A DNA stretch of 64,000 bases from Plazaster borealis. Its lineage: Eukaryota; Echinodermata; Asteroidea; Forcipulatida; Labidiasteridae. Location: contig CM037463.1 of assembly GCA_021014325.1 (NCBI GenBank), positions 7,075,001 through 7,139,000 of the forward strand, written 5' to 3'. Within the stretch, counting starts at the first letter, position 1. Each line of letters starts with the position of its first letter. A program made the position numbers and the translations under genes. Below the pieces are notes generated by a model. That model saw only the letters and a list, made by a program, of their open reading frames with translations, was not told the origin of the DNA and did no database searches. This document shows, piece by piece, positions 51,423 to 62,773 of the stretch.

Positions 51423-52919
51423 ACCATAGAGGAAGGAAATAGACTTACATAGGTTTAATTTAACTACAATTAATATCCACTTTGTATAATATTTTCTTTA
51501 CTTCTGGGTCAACTGGAAGTGGGACCATATCTCAAGAACTACACAGCCAATTTTCGAATTCTTTTCAGTTTTAAACATTTTGAGCATGTAAAAAAACACG
51601 GAACAGCTTTGTGTTTGTTCACGAACACCTATTGTCTAGTTATTATTATTATTCTTTTCACATACTTACATCACAAAATGAACATGGCTCCACCTCCTTA
51701 TTAACCATTCTGAACACAGAGACAACTTGATCTGTCATCAACCCTTGGACACTCTCTCAAGATAATAATAATCACACAGACACCTCTCGGTCCCCCCTGG
51801 CCTTTCTAGTAGCCAAGTAGCTCCAGCCTGGCCAGAAGCACCATCCAGTAATATAGCAAGCAGCCCAACTCACAAAATCGCAGTAGTGTCAAGTTGACAG
51901 ATGTAGGTCTTGGGTCTAGTCACCGACCCCCCCAGAGAGTAAAGGTCTGTTGTTGTGTAAGAGTGTCCAGATCCAGGAATAGAGACAAGAACCCAAGAGA
52001 TTGCCAGTGATCATCAGTGGAGAAATAACAGATCAGACAGCTGTGTTTTCTTGTTGGAGATTCTTCATGGCTACTGAAGAGTCTGCCTCCAGAGCTCCAA
52101 GCTTCCTACTGCACTACCTCTTGTAACATTGCTAATTATGCCATCCATGGGTTAAGCCCCCCCCCCACCCCAACTCCATTCCTCTTAATCTCATTACAAC
52201 AAACAACAAGTTAACACTCTCTAATCCCCTATTAAAAGGAATTAACACAACAATAGCTCCCCTTTCTTATGAATAAACCAACAACATCTCCAGTGTTGGT
52301 CACTGCCCATCATGTCACTGCCAATCACTGGTCAAAAAAAAAAACTCACTAAAAAAAACACACAACCCCAGACACACTTCCTATGGGCTTTAACTTGGGT
52401 TTCTCATTTGCATAAAATCACCTTCATGCCCCATTAGCAACTTACTGGGTTCCCAATTTGCATAAGGACCACCAGTTGGCCACACAATAATAATGACAGC
52501 TCCCTTGTTGGACTTCTCTGAACTCAAAATCCTTGTTCAGAAATGTATTACAATTGCTCTTCTTTGATCGCCCTACCTCTGCAACTGTTTAGCCAGAAAT
52601 CCAATACCCTTCCGAATTTAAAGGTTAAACAACAATGGGAATAGTGTGTGATGGTGGATAGGGATAATTTGATATGAATGAACAGTACAACAAATACAAA
52701 ACAGGATTTCATTTTGAGAGGTTAACTGACTCTCTCTCTACAAACGTCGTCGTCCCAAATAGATATCTGATGTTTGGTCTACACAAGGACTCAGTCTTTC
52801 TTCTCTGTGATGGCAAGTTTGCCTCTTTCAAGAAAATGAAAGGCACTGGGAGATAAAGTGTTTATCACTCATTGGTGTACGGGTTACTCTCACTACCAAT
52901 GCAATTATTACATCCAGGG

Positions 52920-53215
52920 TTTGCCCTTTAACTTTTTTAGTGACAGGCCAACAGGACCTATTTAGCTTCTCATTTGACTGGTCTGCCAGCTTTTTCGCTG
53001 GTCCATTTCTTTAAGGTTTTCTTTCAAAACTGTCATTAGCATGGGACTTGTAATTTGAACTAATAATATGACATGGTTTACATGCTGCGATGGGACTTCA
53101 GCAATAAACTAGCCAGCAGGACTAACTTGGACCATGGACAGAATTCTGACTGGTCCTCAGGTGTTTTAACTGGCATTTTGGCCAGCGGACCACTGTTAAG
53201 GGAGAACACTGACAT
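52920..53215. repeat. CCAGCGGACCACTG interspersed repeat
   Basis: GTTTGCCCTTTAACTTTTTTAG, GACTGGTCTGCCAGCTTTTT, ATTTTGGCCAGCGGACCACTG. Related copies are at 42700-42930 (same direction) and 48975-49170 (reverse). All three contain GACTGGTCCTCAGGTGTT-type text. Ends are not resolved. Confidence 0.65.
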
Positions 53216-53282
53216 CATTTAAACTTGAATACTTGGTCACAGATCAACATGGGCGCCTTCATTATCTCCTCCTAATGTCCCC

Positions 53283-53502
53283 AGGGCCCAATTTCATACA
53301 ATTGCCTTTCAGAAAAAATGCTGCTTTAAGCAGAAAATACTGCTTAAAAAATCCCTGCTTAGCAATAATGAGCAGAATACCAGTCACAAATTGTACATGT
53401 GACATGGTATTTTGGCTGGTAACTTTATTCTAGTTAGCATAATTTTGTTTTGCTTAGCTTATTTTTGTGCTTAAGCAGCTCTATGAAATTGGGCCCTGTA
53501 CC
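53283..53502 (+). mobile_element. Family C MITE, best-preserved copy
   Basis: GGGCCCAATTTCATACAATTGC to CTTAAGCAGCTCTATGAAATTGGGCCC, with the full interior (AGAATACCAGTCACAAATTG, GACATGGTATTTTGGCTGG). Confidence 0.78.
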
Positions 53503-54169
53503 GATCCCAAAGGTGCATTATGTCCGTTGCATAAATACAAGATAAAAATCCTCAGTTACAGGATTTTTGAGAGCTTGGGGGCTATTACAACAAAATATGA
53601 CGAACATCATCTCGATGTATACGCACTTTAGAAATAACATGCAGACCTCAACATGAGTATTCTGTCAAGTCTCATGTAGCGTCAACATTTCAACCAGGAG
53701 TAGCGTCGCCAATAGACTGCATAATTTGAGGAAGCGCTGAGGGAAGGTTTAGTTAATGAAGGTAATCTAATGATAGGTTTGTTTTTTTATAACATAGCGG
53801 GTAATTACCTTTGATCAAAAAATCCCTTAAGACTCCTGTCGCTTCCAATGTAACTCTCAATTTCGACAAAAGAATGATTGATCTTGTCAATTAGACTTGA
53901 ATGTGCAGGAGGAAGGGGCAGCCATTGGGGCTTCATGTCTTGCATAAAAATATATGTCGGGGGGGGGGGGAAGATACATTGAGGCTTCGTGTACTTACAA
54001 GAATCACGATTCACGAGGAATTATGATAATTCCAAACCAATTTCCTTTTCTTCTAATTCTCTCTGTCTCTCTATATCATGGAGGTAGAATTAGTATATTT
54101 AATATTTACATATTCGTTTCTCCTTTTAGTATTATTATTATCGTTGTACATTATTGGTAATGAAACCCA

Positions 54170-54497
54170 AGGATGCCTCACACGTGAACTTATTCACTGT
54201 AGCTCGCAAGCCATGAGGAAACCTGTCTACAACAAGGGTGCTTGCTATGTGAACCAGAAACACCGGGGTTAACCCCTACTCTTCCACGATAAGTGTTCTG
54301 GGTTCTTTTACATGCACTACAAATCCTAGTACACGGGACCTACGGCTTAATGTCCCACCCGAAAGACAAAGCAATTATGGTAAAGTGTATTGCTCAAGGA
54401 CACAAGTGCCACGACCGGGACTCGAACCCAAACTCTCCTAATCACAAACAGCAGAGCTTGAGTTCAGTGCTCTTAACCACTCGACCACAACAAGCAC
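54170..54497 (-). repeat. tRNA-Leu-like SINE, reverse
   Basis: The minus-strand head TTGTGGTCGAGTGGTTAAGAG...GGGTTCGAGTCCCGG is followed by ACTTGTGTCCTTGAGCAATAC and a long body. It extends to CTTGTTGTAGACAGGTTTCC near 54225, the fullest version of this body in the window. Confidence 0.75.
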
Positions 54498-55029
54498 AAC
54501 ACAAACACATCCTGTTTTCTAATTTCTTTTGTTAAACACACTAGATTTGATATTTTGCCCTTGGGAATAAGTAGGACCATTTTATTGAAAACAAGGGCTG
54601 ACCTATGGTAGAGTACAGGCTTTTAAAGACTTTTCAGGTTAGTTAACAACAACTTTACCGATTTTGGGGGGGGGGAATAATCGGAAATAAGACTCAATGT
54701 AGGAAGAATATCAAGCCTGGACTTCCGTAGCAGTTATCTCTTGCAAGATGATTGGTACAAGGTGACAAGGTATTTATAAACTAAATTAGGATTTTGCATT
54801 TTTTGATTACAAGGTTTCTTCCAGTAGAAAAAAGATATATTTTAAAAACAACAAAAATGTTTTTGTTATTGTATTAATATCTTTACATTAAAATTGTTTT
54901 ATCTAAAAGCAGTTAAGTATTTTTTTTAAAATCTGACAGAAGGATTAGAGAGAAAATACTTTGTAGGGGTACTTGTGACAAAAAAGCTTACAGATTGTGA
55001 GTTATCAATCTTTACTCAGGTTGTTATAA

Positions 55030-55195
55030 TAATAATAATAGTTTTCCAGAGGGAGGACAACCGGAAGGCCCGGAGAAAAACAATCAAGGCACAAGAGAGA
55101 ACCAATGCACAACTCTACTCACATAGCGGGGAATCTAACCAGAACCACAGTGGTGAGAGGCAAGGGGCTGTACACACTAGCCACCCAGTTATAAA
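55030..55195 (-). repeat. tRNA-like SINE, degraded
   Basis: Minus-strand GGGTGGCTAGTGTGTACAGC and TGTGGTTCTGGTTAGATTCC are eroded A and B boxes. The body (TGCATTGGTTCTCTCTTGTG, TTTTTCTCCGGGCCTTCCGG) is a recognisable SINE-type end followed by TATTATTATTATAA. Confidence 0.55.
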
Positions 55196-55848
55196 CTGTT
55201 CTAACTTTCGTTCCCTTGCGCCCACATTGAAAATAATAATAATACCCCCTTTAAAATAACAATGACTTTAAGCAGCGTCTTTTCAACCTCCCCCGTCCCC
55301 GCAACACCACCGCCACTGTTACTTTCTGCCTCCATGCTTTTATCCGCTTCCAAATTAGGTGAAAAAAAACCACACTCGATTTCAATTTCCTTGGAGAAGG
55401 ACAAAAATGTAATGTAGGTCAGGCAGGAGTAATTATTGCGCTTAATCTAATCCCTATAAAAATGTTGGCCATGTATGTAATTTTTCACCCTCAAGGCACC
55501 TTCAATTACCCCAGGTGTGACTGATCATGCAGTTTATAAACAGCTGCTTTTAATTACACACGTGTACACTTATCCAATGCTGCCATGATTATACTAACAG
55601 ACTGCTCTATGATTTTACAGATACGAATTGGATGTGAGGAGTCTTGGTGCAAGACCTTGTTGTTCATAAGTTAATACCAGGAACAATCCACTGACCGTTC
55701 TCACAGATCTCCCACTGCACCAGTCCGACCATAGAGCAAGACAGGACAAACCAGCCTGACTCAACCGACCAATAGCGAGGCCATCACAACAAAAAACTGA
55801 ATTATGGACTAAAATGTACATGAATAAAACCTCCAAGTACAGATTTAT

Positions 55849-56177
55849 TATTTGTTCCCTCTATCAATAAATGTGTGTTAAGCAATGCACTTTCTGTTCT
55901 TTGCCCGAGTCATGTGAGTAAAAATATCACAAGCTTAGTAATTTACATATTACTCAGGCCTGGAATTACATGGAGGCCACGGCTTCCATTGCCCTGGTCT
56001 TGGCCTTGGTGCCCCTTCAAAAGTTCCCAATAGACTTTAAGATTTTCCAATTGGAAGTGCCCTTTGCAAAATATAAATGGCCTTGCCCACTCAAAGATGA
56101 AATTTCAGGCCTGTTACTCAAGTGGGATTCGAACAACCTCTACCATTCTAGAAGAGATGTCTCACCACTAGAATAAG
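55849..56177 (-). repeat. SINE (33-kb family), reverse, interrupted by another repeat
   Basis: The minus-strand head at 56175-56110 has ATTCTAGTGGTGAGACATCTC and GTTGTTCGAATCCCAC. The body reappears at 55940-55849 (CATGACTCGGGCAAAGAACAG). Between them, 55965-56110 is a family E repeat (GGCCACGGCTTCCATTGCCC) that also occurs at 42414-42590. Confidence 0.6.
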
Positions 56178-56334
56178 AACACTAAACTTGCCGGGTTGCT
56201 AGAGGGCAGTACAAAACAGAATTGCTGCACATGTAGAAATAGTATGCAGTAATACGCAGGTGTGCGCAGATCAAACTTCTTCCAACAAGAAACGGACAAG
56301 GACTTGATTTTATTCACGTCTGAGACCATCAGCT

Positions 56335-56674
56335 TTTAAAGCACAAGGACAACATTGGTAATTGTCAAAGAACAGTATCCACACTTGATGTGACCCAACA
56401 TGTACATGAAATATTAAACCTGTGAAAGTTTTAAGCCAATTAGTCATTGGAGTCACAAGAAAATAGTGAACAACCCAATTATATGTTTTCACTGTTTTCA
56501 AACATCAGGTTTTGGACTCGCGAGATCAAAACAATTTTTTTTACTCATTTCTCAAAAACTATAGCATTCTAAGCAAAAATATTTCCACCATGACCATCTT
56601 TATACCATGTACATGTAAGTTATGTGCAAATCTGTGAACATTTCACTCTTACCAATGTTGTACGCACCCTTTAA
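56335..56674 (+). mobile_element. MITE family I copy
   Basis: Bounded by TTTTAAAGCACAAGG...TTGGTAATT and TTACCAATGTTGTACGCACCCTTTAA. It is related to family B at its ends (TTGGTAATTGTCAAAGA, GTGACCCAACATGTACATG) but has a different interior. A reverse copy is at 62438-62773 and a fragmentary one at about 35134-35480. Confidence 0.7.
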
Positions 56675-56791
56675 AGCTATTGCAGTGCAAGTTGGGCAGA
56701 AAAGTACCCCAATTTACCAAAGACATCGCATTAAGTTATTCTCATGAACATGCTACTATTTCGCGGATCACATCAAGTATCAACAACTTAC

Positions 56792-56857
56792 TGCTGATCC
56801 GTTTATTTCCATATCAAATGTGACAATGTCTTCGTAAGAAAGTCTCCACTCTTGAGC
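56792..56857 (-). CDS. Speculative upstream exon (22 codons)
   Basis: An acceptor (ttttgtgacag) and donor (gtaagt) bracket 66 nt that read AQEWRLSYEDIVTFDMEING and SA, phase 0-0, without a stop. Phase 0 at its end matches the phase needed to join MCC window exon 1. The peptide looks protein-like, but I do not recognise it. It could be part of a longer MCC isoform, another gene, or chance. Confidence 0.25.
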
Positions 56858-58447
56858 CTGTCACAAAAATGTTTGTTATGTTTAAACCAAGAACCCTCAA
56901 AATTGCTTTAAAATTGGCAATTTGTGAAAGTGTGAGTGAGTTTTCCGAAATGAAATTCCTTCTGCTGGAATGTTTCAATATACACGTAACTGATACCCCT
57001 GTGGTTCGACGTCAAATTAGCTCCCCTCATATCAAATTTTTAATCAAATCATCCCAAAACAAAATCAAATTAATTAATCTTGGGATGCTGGCAGACAGAA
57101 ATTCATTGGCAATTTGCAGCCGACTTACTTGACCTCATGGGGTGAGCCTTCAGTTTTTCAATTCAAGGAGGTACGCCTAATTTCTGCAAAATCCAAACCC
57201 TCCAAGATCTAATCCATCGTGGGTTTGCTTGAATTTAATGGATTTTGCACTATACGTGCCTAAACATTTGAGTTTGGAGTTAAAGAGTGGAGTATTTTGA
57301 TGGATCTATGACAGCTCCTGGTCCGAGTGCCTAGAGAGTAAGGGTGAACCATAATTCTCATAATGTTTACTGTACATTTCTGTATCCACCAAAATCTCAC
57401 ATCATAGTACCTTGTTAACTCATAATCCAAACCTTTGGACTCTGATAAGATTGGCATTCCTGAACCTTACACTAAGACTGAATGGCTTCGAATTTTGTAT
57501 TAGAAAAAAGCCATGAAAATAAGGTAAAAAACAGACACTGGAAGTTAGATGCTTGGGTTAAAAAATGTACACTTCACACACCACTTCAGGTAACATTTTA
57601 TTTTAGGCATGTTTTGGGCCAACTGCAGTTTTTTGTGCACAGCAATAGTGCTAACTCAAGGTGTGGCATTAATCTGACAATTTTGAATATTTTGTGCCAT
57701 AATTATCATTAACCCTTCCTCTTGAAAACATCTTCCAGCGAACCGACCAACCAAGGCCCAATTTCATGGCTCTGCTTACTGCAGAATTCTGTACTTACTG
57801 CCCATAGAACTATGTTCTTTATAGGGCGCCGTAAGCGCAGAATTCCGCGGTAAGCAGAGAAATGAAATTAGACCCAGTTGAAACCATTTATCTGTTGTGT
57901 ATGGTGGCACAACTGTGCACAGGACCGTATGACAGAACTAACCGCCGTGTTTGCCGTTGCCTTGTAGATGCGGTCACCACTTTTCACATTGCAGACAGGC
58001 ATAGTTTATCTATTATTCAAAACCATAGCAGATGATATTGGGTGGTCAGACAATAACAATGTTGATAATAATTTACTAAAACTACAAAGAGGCTCCTGAA
58101 CAAAACCCACCACTGTCTAGCCATTGGTCTGGTCCCAGTCCCAGATCTCCCGCAGTCTGGTCAGTCTCTTCCACATGACATGCCATATGTTCTGATGTCT
58201 CAAGTCGATCAGACCACATGCACAGTGTTCCAGTTCTTCCACAGAGGTCAATGGTATATAATGAGATCCTTGGTTCCAGTGTCTCACAGGACAAGCCGAT
58301 TAAAACAACATTTATGTCTGAAATTGCCGCCTACAATTATTTTTTTGTTTTCCCCCTCCATATAACCAAGACATAATTATCAGTGAACCAGAAGATTTGG
58401 TAGAATTGTGTCTTGATCTGCCTACAGTACAGAGCTTGCCTAAAGCC

Positions 58448-58640
58448 AAGAGCCCTTTTCACACAAGAGCAATTTAGCCTCGCTAAATTTTAGCATGGCT
58501 CGAAATTTTACAAAAATGCACCTCGTGTGAAAGGACATTTTTTGTACTAACAAAGGTCCCTTGTGAAATCTTCTCAAACATTGCTAAATTTTGTCGGAGA
58601 CAAAATCTTCTGCTCCGTGGAAGTTTTGACCAAGGAAGTG
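58448..58640 (+). mobile_element. Fragment related to the Harbinger-like element
   Basis: AGCCCTTTTCACACAAGAGC at the left end matches the 16-bp terminus of the element at 21421-22318. Inside are CACCTCGTGTGAAAGGAC and TTCTCAAACATTGCTAAATT, similar to that element's right half. No right terminus found. Confidence 0.5.
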
Positions 58641-58724
58641 ACCAGGCGCAGTAAGCGCAGAACTCTGTGGTAAGCAGCGCCATAATTGAGAACAAGGCAC
58701 AGGTGTACATGTATAGACCATGTG

Positions 58725-59050
58725 ACCTTTGTTTACAACAAAGAGTGACCTTGTACATGACAGGGCTTTTCTGGCAGGCAGGATACTACAATACAATATG
58801 GGAAATTTGCAAATTTTGAGTCAGAGTTTCCACATTAATTTAAGAGGTATAAAAGTATCAGCTGAACAAGTTTAAAGATGTGCCTTTTTATTCATAAAAA
58901 AAAGTTGATCAAAATCAGACAGTGCAATTTCCATACAATTTAAGATTTATTGTTTTCTTCCATTGTGCTTTGTAAAAAAGGTGTTCGGAGGAAGTGCAGG
59001 CTCTGTGGCTCATTTGTAAACATGTGATGTCACAGGTTACATTGCCTATA
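58725..59050 (-). repeat. Interspersed repeat family F, reverse copy
   Basis: GAGTGACCTTGTACATGACAG, TTGATCAAAATCAGACAGTGC, GGAAGTGCAGGCTCTGTGGC, ATGTGATGTCACAGGTTAC: the reverse complement order of 49665-50010. Confidence 0.62.
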
Positions 59051-59414
59051 TAAAGTATACAGGACTATTTGTTTAAAAACCAAACATGAGGACAATAGAG
59101 GAACCATTTAGACACAAGCCACAAACCCACCACCAAAGACAAAAAGCTGAGGCAAGCGCCTCCATGACCTCCTTAAAAACTCCAGGTAGTATCTCAGGCT
59201 GCAACTTGAGTCAAAGTTGGGTGTACAATGTGCGTATGTATAATCGCATAAACCGCAGGGAAATGTAAAAAGAAACCAGGGTACAACATTGAGTTAACAT
59301 TGGAGTACGGGGACCAATTGACCTATGTAACTACGCGGAATCACTGCGGTATTGTGGAATGTTACCAGTAGCTTGTAAACTAATGAAGTCATGCTCTGTC
59401 TGATCTCTTCAAAC

Positions 59415-59670
59415 TTATACAGGGAAATCTAGAACACCAAAAGAAGTGTCCTGTTTTGCCCTACTCTACACGACAAACATAAGACCACACGTAGAATATT
59501 GTGTCCGAGCCTGGAACCAAGGACTAAATAAGACAAAGAAACACTGGAAAGGGTTCAGACTATAGCTACAAAACTAGTCCCAGGCATCAAACACCTTACA
59601 TACATATCTAGAGAGGCTATAGAAGTTGAACCTGTATTAGAACAACCAGGCATGCAACTCTTCAATTTAA
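59415..59670 (+). pseudogene. Degenerate CR1-like LINE RT fragment
   Basis: Readable as SCFALLYTTNIRPHVEYCVR, AWNQGLNKT, a frame slip, then ERVQTIATKLVPGIKHLTY and ISREAIEVEPVLEQPGMQLF. This matches the LY.ALVRP.LEYC...W...L......LE.VQRRATKLIPGLKHL.Y block of CR1-type reverse transcriptases. Clearly dead. Confidence 0.65.
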
Positions 59671-60477
59671 AAAAAAGAGGAAAATGTGAACCCTTTGCTC
59701 GATCGATGATGTCCTTTCTTTTTGAAGTCATTTTGCGATTGATTATTTACGTTTGTAAGTCGAGTGTGAAAACGTTTTTCCAACGTATTTGTCAAGCGCG
59801 TGCACAAGTATATCACCCGTATCCCGACATTATCATTAACGTGAGAAAAAAATACGGAGCCAGACTATCGGCTTGAAGTCAACAGAGGGCGCTATAGCGA
59901 CATAAGCCTAATAATGCTCACGGTATTCGGAGTCTGTGTCCTGCACTTGGTTTTCTTGTTACGTACGTATACAAAACATGGAGCCAGACGAAAACAAATA
60001 AGCATGGATTATTTGAAAGATATGGGTTTCAAAAGGCTGAGGCCCAACTATACTGCCCATCAAACTGTAAGTGTAGGCTAAGTGTAAGTGTAAGTGAATG
60101 ACGGGTTGAATCAATAATACACTGTATACATGTCATTGTTTATGCCTGGATCTGTGATGAAACAACAACGCTATATAGGCCTGGTAAATTTCACATAAAC
60201 TTCATGAAAGTTTTGGTATGTAATTGTCGGGGCAAAAATCACTTAATAAACACAACTTTGAATTTGCTGAACAGTAATATACATTGTAATTTGAAATGCG
60301 TTGAGCTTTCATGGAGCTGCTTTAGAGGCAGAAATTTTCAAGAGCTACTTGATAACTTGTTTCCCTGTTAGTGTTAGCGTGTTGTTAGCCAGTCTTTTGC
60401 CTCTTGACCTTTCTCACTGGTAGGATCAGAGCTCTGGCATCTCAGCAATTAAGACCATGAGGTCCCCCTTGGTTTAA

Positions 60478-61370
60478 AAGGAGGGACCTTTGGAAATTAC
60501 TCCAAAAATTAATGACCATAAAAAGCTTACTTGGCAAGAAGCACTGCAGCTGTTGCTAATGTACAACATTTTGAGAAATTATTCCCTTCTTAGGAATGTT
60601 GTTTTAGAGAAAGGGATTAAACAAACTTTCAATCTGAGACATGTTTCTCAGATTGTGAAGGCCTATCCCAATTACAGATTATCCCAGACACATAGAGCCA
60701 GGGATGTACTCTTGGTTGATTGGCATTAATTAGTCTCCAGGCCAACCTTTAATCAGTATGTTGTCAATATCAAGATGTTCTATGGATTGACCATGAACCA
60801 TGAAGAATGCGAGCAGTCAGAAAGACTGTCTTGAGTCTACATCTGTGTCTGCTCTGGGAGAGGGCTGAGAGAGAGTGAGACGGGGAGAGTCCGAGGCATG
60901 CCTGATCAAATAAACTAAAAAGAGATGTAGAGATTTATGTAGGAACATCTGCATTCAGTACGTCTGTGGTTTAAAGGGTCTGTATACGTTTGGTAATGAC
61001 TCTGAAAATTAATAGCAATAAAAACTTACTTGGTAAGAAGTACAGCAGCTTTGGATAGTATAATGCATTTTGAGAAACTTGTCACTTCGAAGTACTGCGG
61101 TTATGGAAAAAGATATTACTTGTTATCCCCCAAAAATTTGAATCTGAGAAGCGTTACTGACAGTAACGTTTCTCAGATTGTGTATTCCAATTGCAGATTA
61201 TTCTTCCTGCGTGGACACAACTGCTCCAGATTTTCGGCAATATCTCAAAAATGCTACCACCTTTTGAAATGAAATTTTCACAGGTTGGTGTTATGGTATA
61301 TATCTACAACTATATATAGGATTGAAACAAACAGTGGGTTACAATTACCAAACGTATCCATTCCCTTTAA
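60478..61370 (-). mobile_element. MITE family A copy and a diverged relative
   Basis: A complete reverse-orientation copy spans 60971-61370 (TTAAAGGGTCTGTATACG to TTCCCTTTAA). At 60478-60694 a much more diverged relative keeps the order TTACTTGGCAAGAAG, ATTTTGAGAAA, TTTCTCAGATTGTG, AATTACAGATTATC, suggesting an older subfamily in the same orientation. Confidence 0.75.
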
Positions 61371-62437
61371 AGACGAGGTATAATATTTGCAAAGTTAACA
61401 AAGTTGCTTCCCGGCAAACCCGGTAGGCTTTATACCCTCTTGAATCAAGATAAGGTACAACCATTTGTCTGCTGACTCTTTCTGAATCAAGATAAAATTA
61501 TCCAGTCAAGATTTTGTTACAATAGTCCTGTTTCCTTCACAATACAGAATAAGATGCAATACAATTTTTCAAATTGACAAAAAGCAGTAATATAGAAAAT
61601 TTCAAACTGTAGCTTTGCTCATTCTCTCTCAGATGAATATTTTCCGAGAGACGAGACGTATGCGAGTTATTGGTATTTGCTACAAAAGAGAAAACTGTTT
61701 ATAAACCACAAAAACTACAGCAGAGTTTTTCAGTTTTCAAAACTCAGTGGCACTAAAAAAGGGAGAAGAAATATGAAAACAGCTGAGAAGTTGCACGTCT
61801 GCAAATGTTATCATCAAATGTTTCTTCTAATTATTATTATACTTTTACCCATGGCAGCCAAGGGCTGAACTAGGAGAAAATATTAACGGTGGTTATAAGA
61901 AGATTGGATGAACGTAAAATTTAAGACATAAAAAAATTACAGGGCAGTAAAAAAGTAAATCATTATAAAAGAAGCAAGCAGATAAATACAAAAATGGGGT
62001 AAACTTAGCACGTTTCAACCTGATATTCAACATAAATTTAACCCATTGTGAGAAAAACCAGGGCAGCTGAATTTACCAGTGGAGATATGAAGTGCACAAA
62101 CTTTATTATCATTATCATCACCATCATCCTCTGCATACCACGCAGATTACCACCGAGTGAGTAATATTTAGCACGCTGCCCAGGGGCCATTTTAATGAGG
62201 TGGTAACAAAACACACAAAAACCTACCTATATATACAACAATCTGAAAGCTAACTTCACTGAGTCCCTTGCTGTCATTTGCAGCTACATATAAAGAACTC
62301 CCCTGAACTTGTACTTGATGTTATTTTAACTTCATTTCCCGCTCTGTATCTGTATTCATTACTGCATTGAACATTACACCATCGCAATACTCTCTGTACT
62401 ACTCTGATTAAAAAACAACACTACTACTCTGTGATTA

Positions 62438-62773
62438 AAGGGTGTGCATAACAATGGTAAGAGTAAAAATAAAAATGTCACAGATTTGCACACAACGTAA
62501 CGTACATGGTATAAAGTTGGTCATGGTGGGAAACTCCCTTTGAAATATTTTCGCTTGAAATGCAATAGTTTTTGAGAATTGAGTACAACAATTAGTTTTG
62601 ATCTTGCCAGTCCAAAACTCAATGTTTGAAAACAGTGAAAACATTTCAGGATTTTTTCCACTTTTTTCTTGTGACTCCAACGACCAATTGAGTTTAAACT
62701 GTTACAAGTTTGTTAGCTCATGTATATGTTGGGTCACATCACGTGTGGATACTAGTCTTTGACAATTACCAAT
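62438..62773 (-). mobile_element. MITE family I copy, reverse
   Basis: Begins TTAAAGGGTGTGCATAACAATGG and runs to CTAGTCTTTGACAATTACCAA. It is the reverse complement of the 56335-56674 element over most of its length (TCATGTATATGTTGGGTCAC shared). Confidence 0.7.

Noticed and set aside
53805..54014. Minus-strand ORF ending ...HSFVEIESYIGSDRSLKGFF before a gtaatt donor-like site
   Set aside because: It looked like an exon, but its end phase does not fit MCC window exon 1, the acceptor is unclear and the peptide is not recognised.
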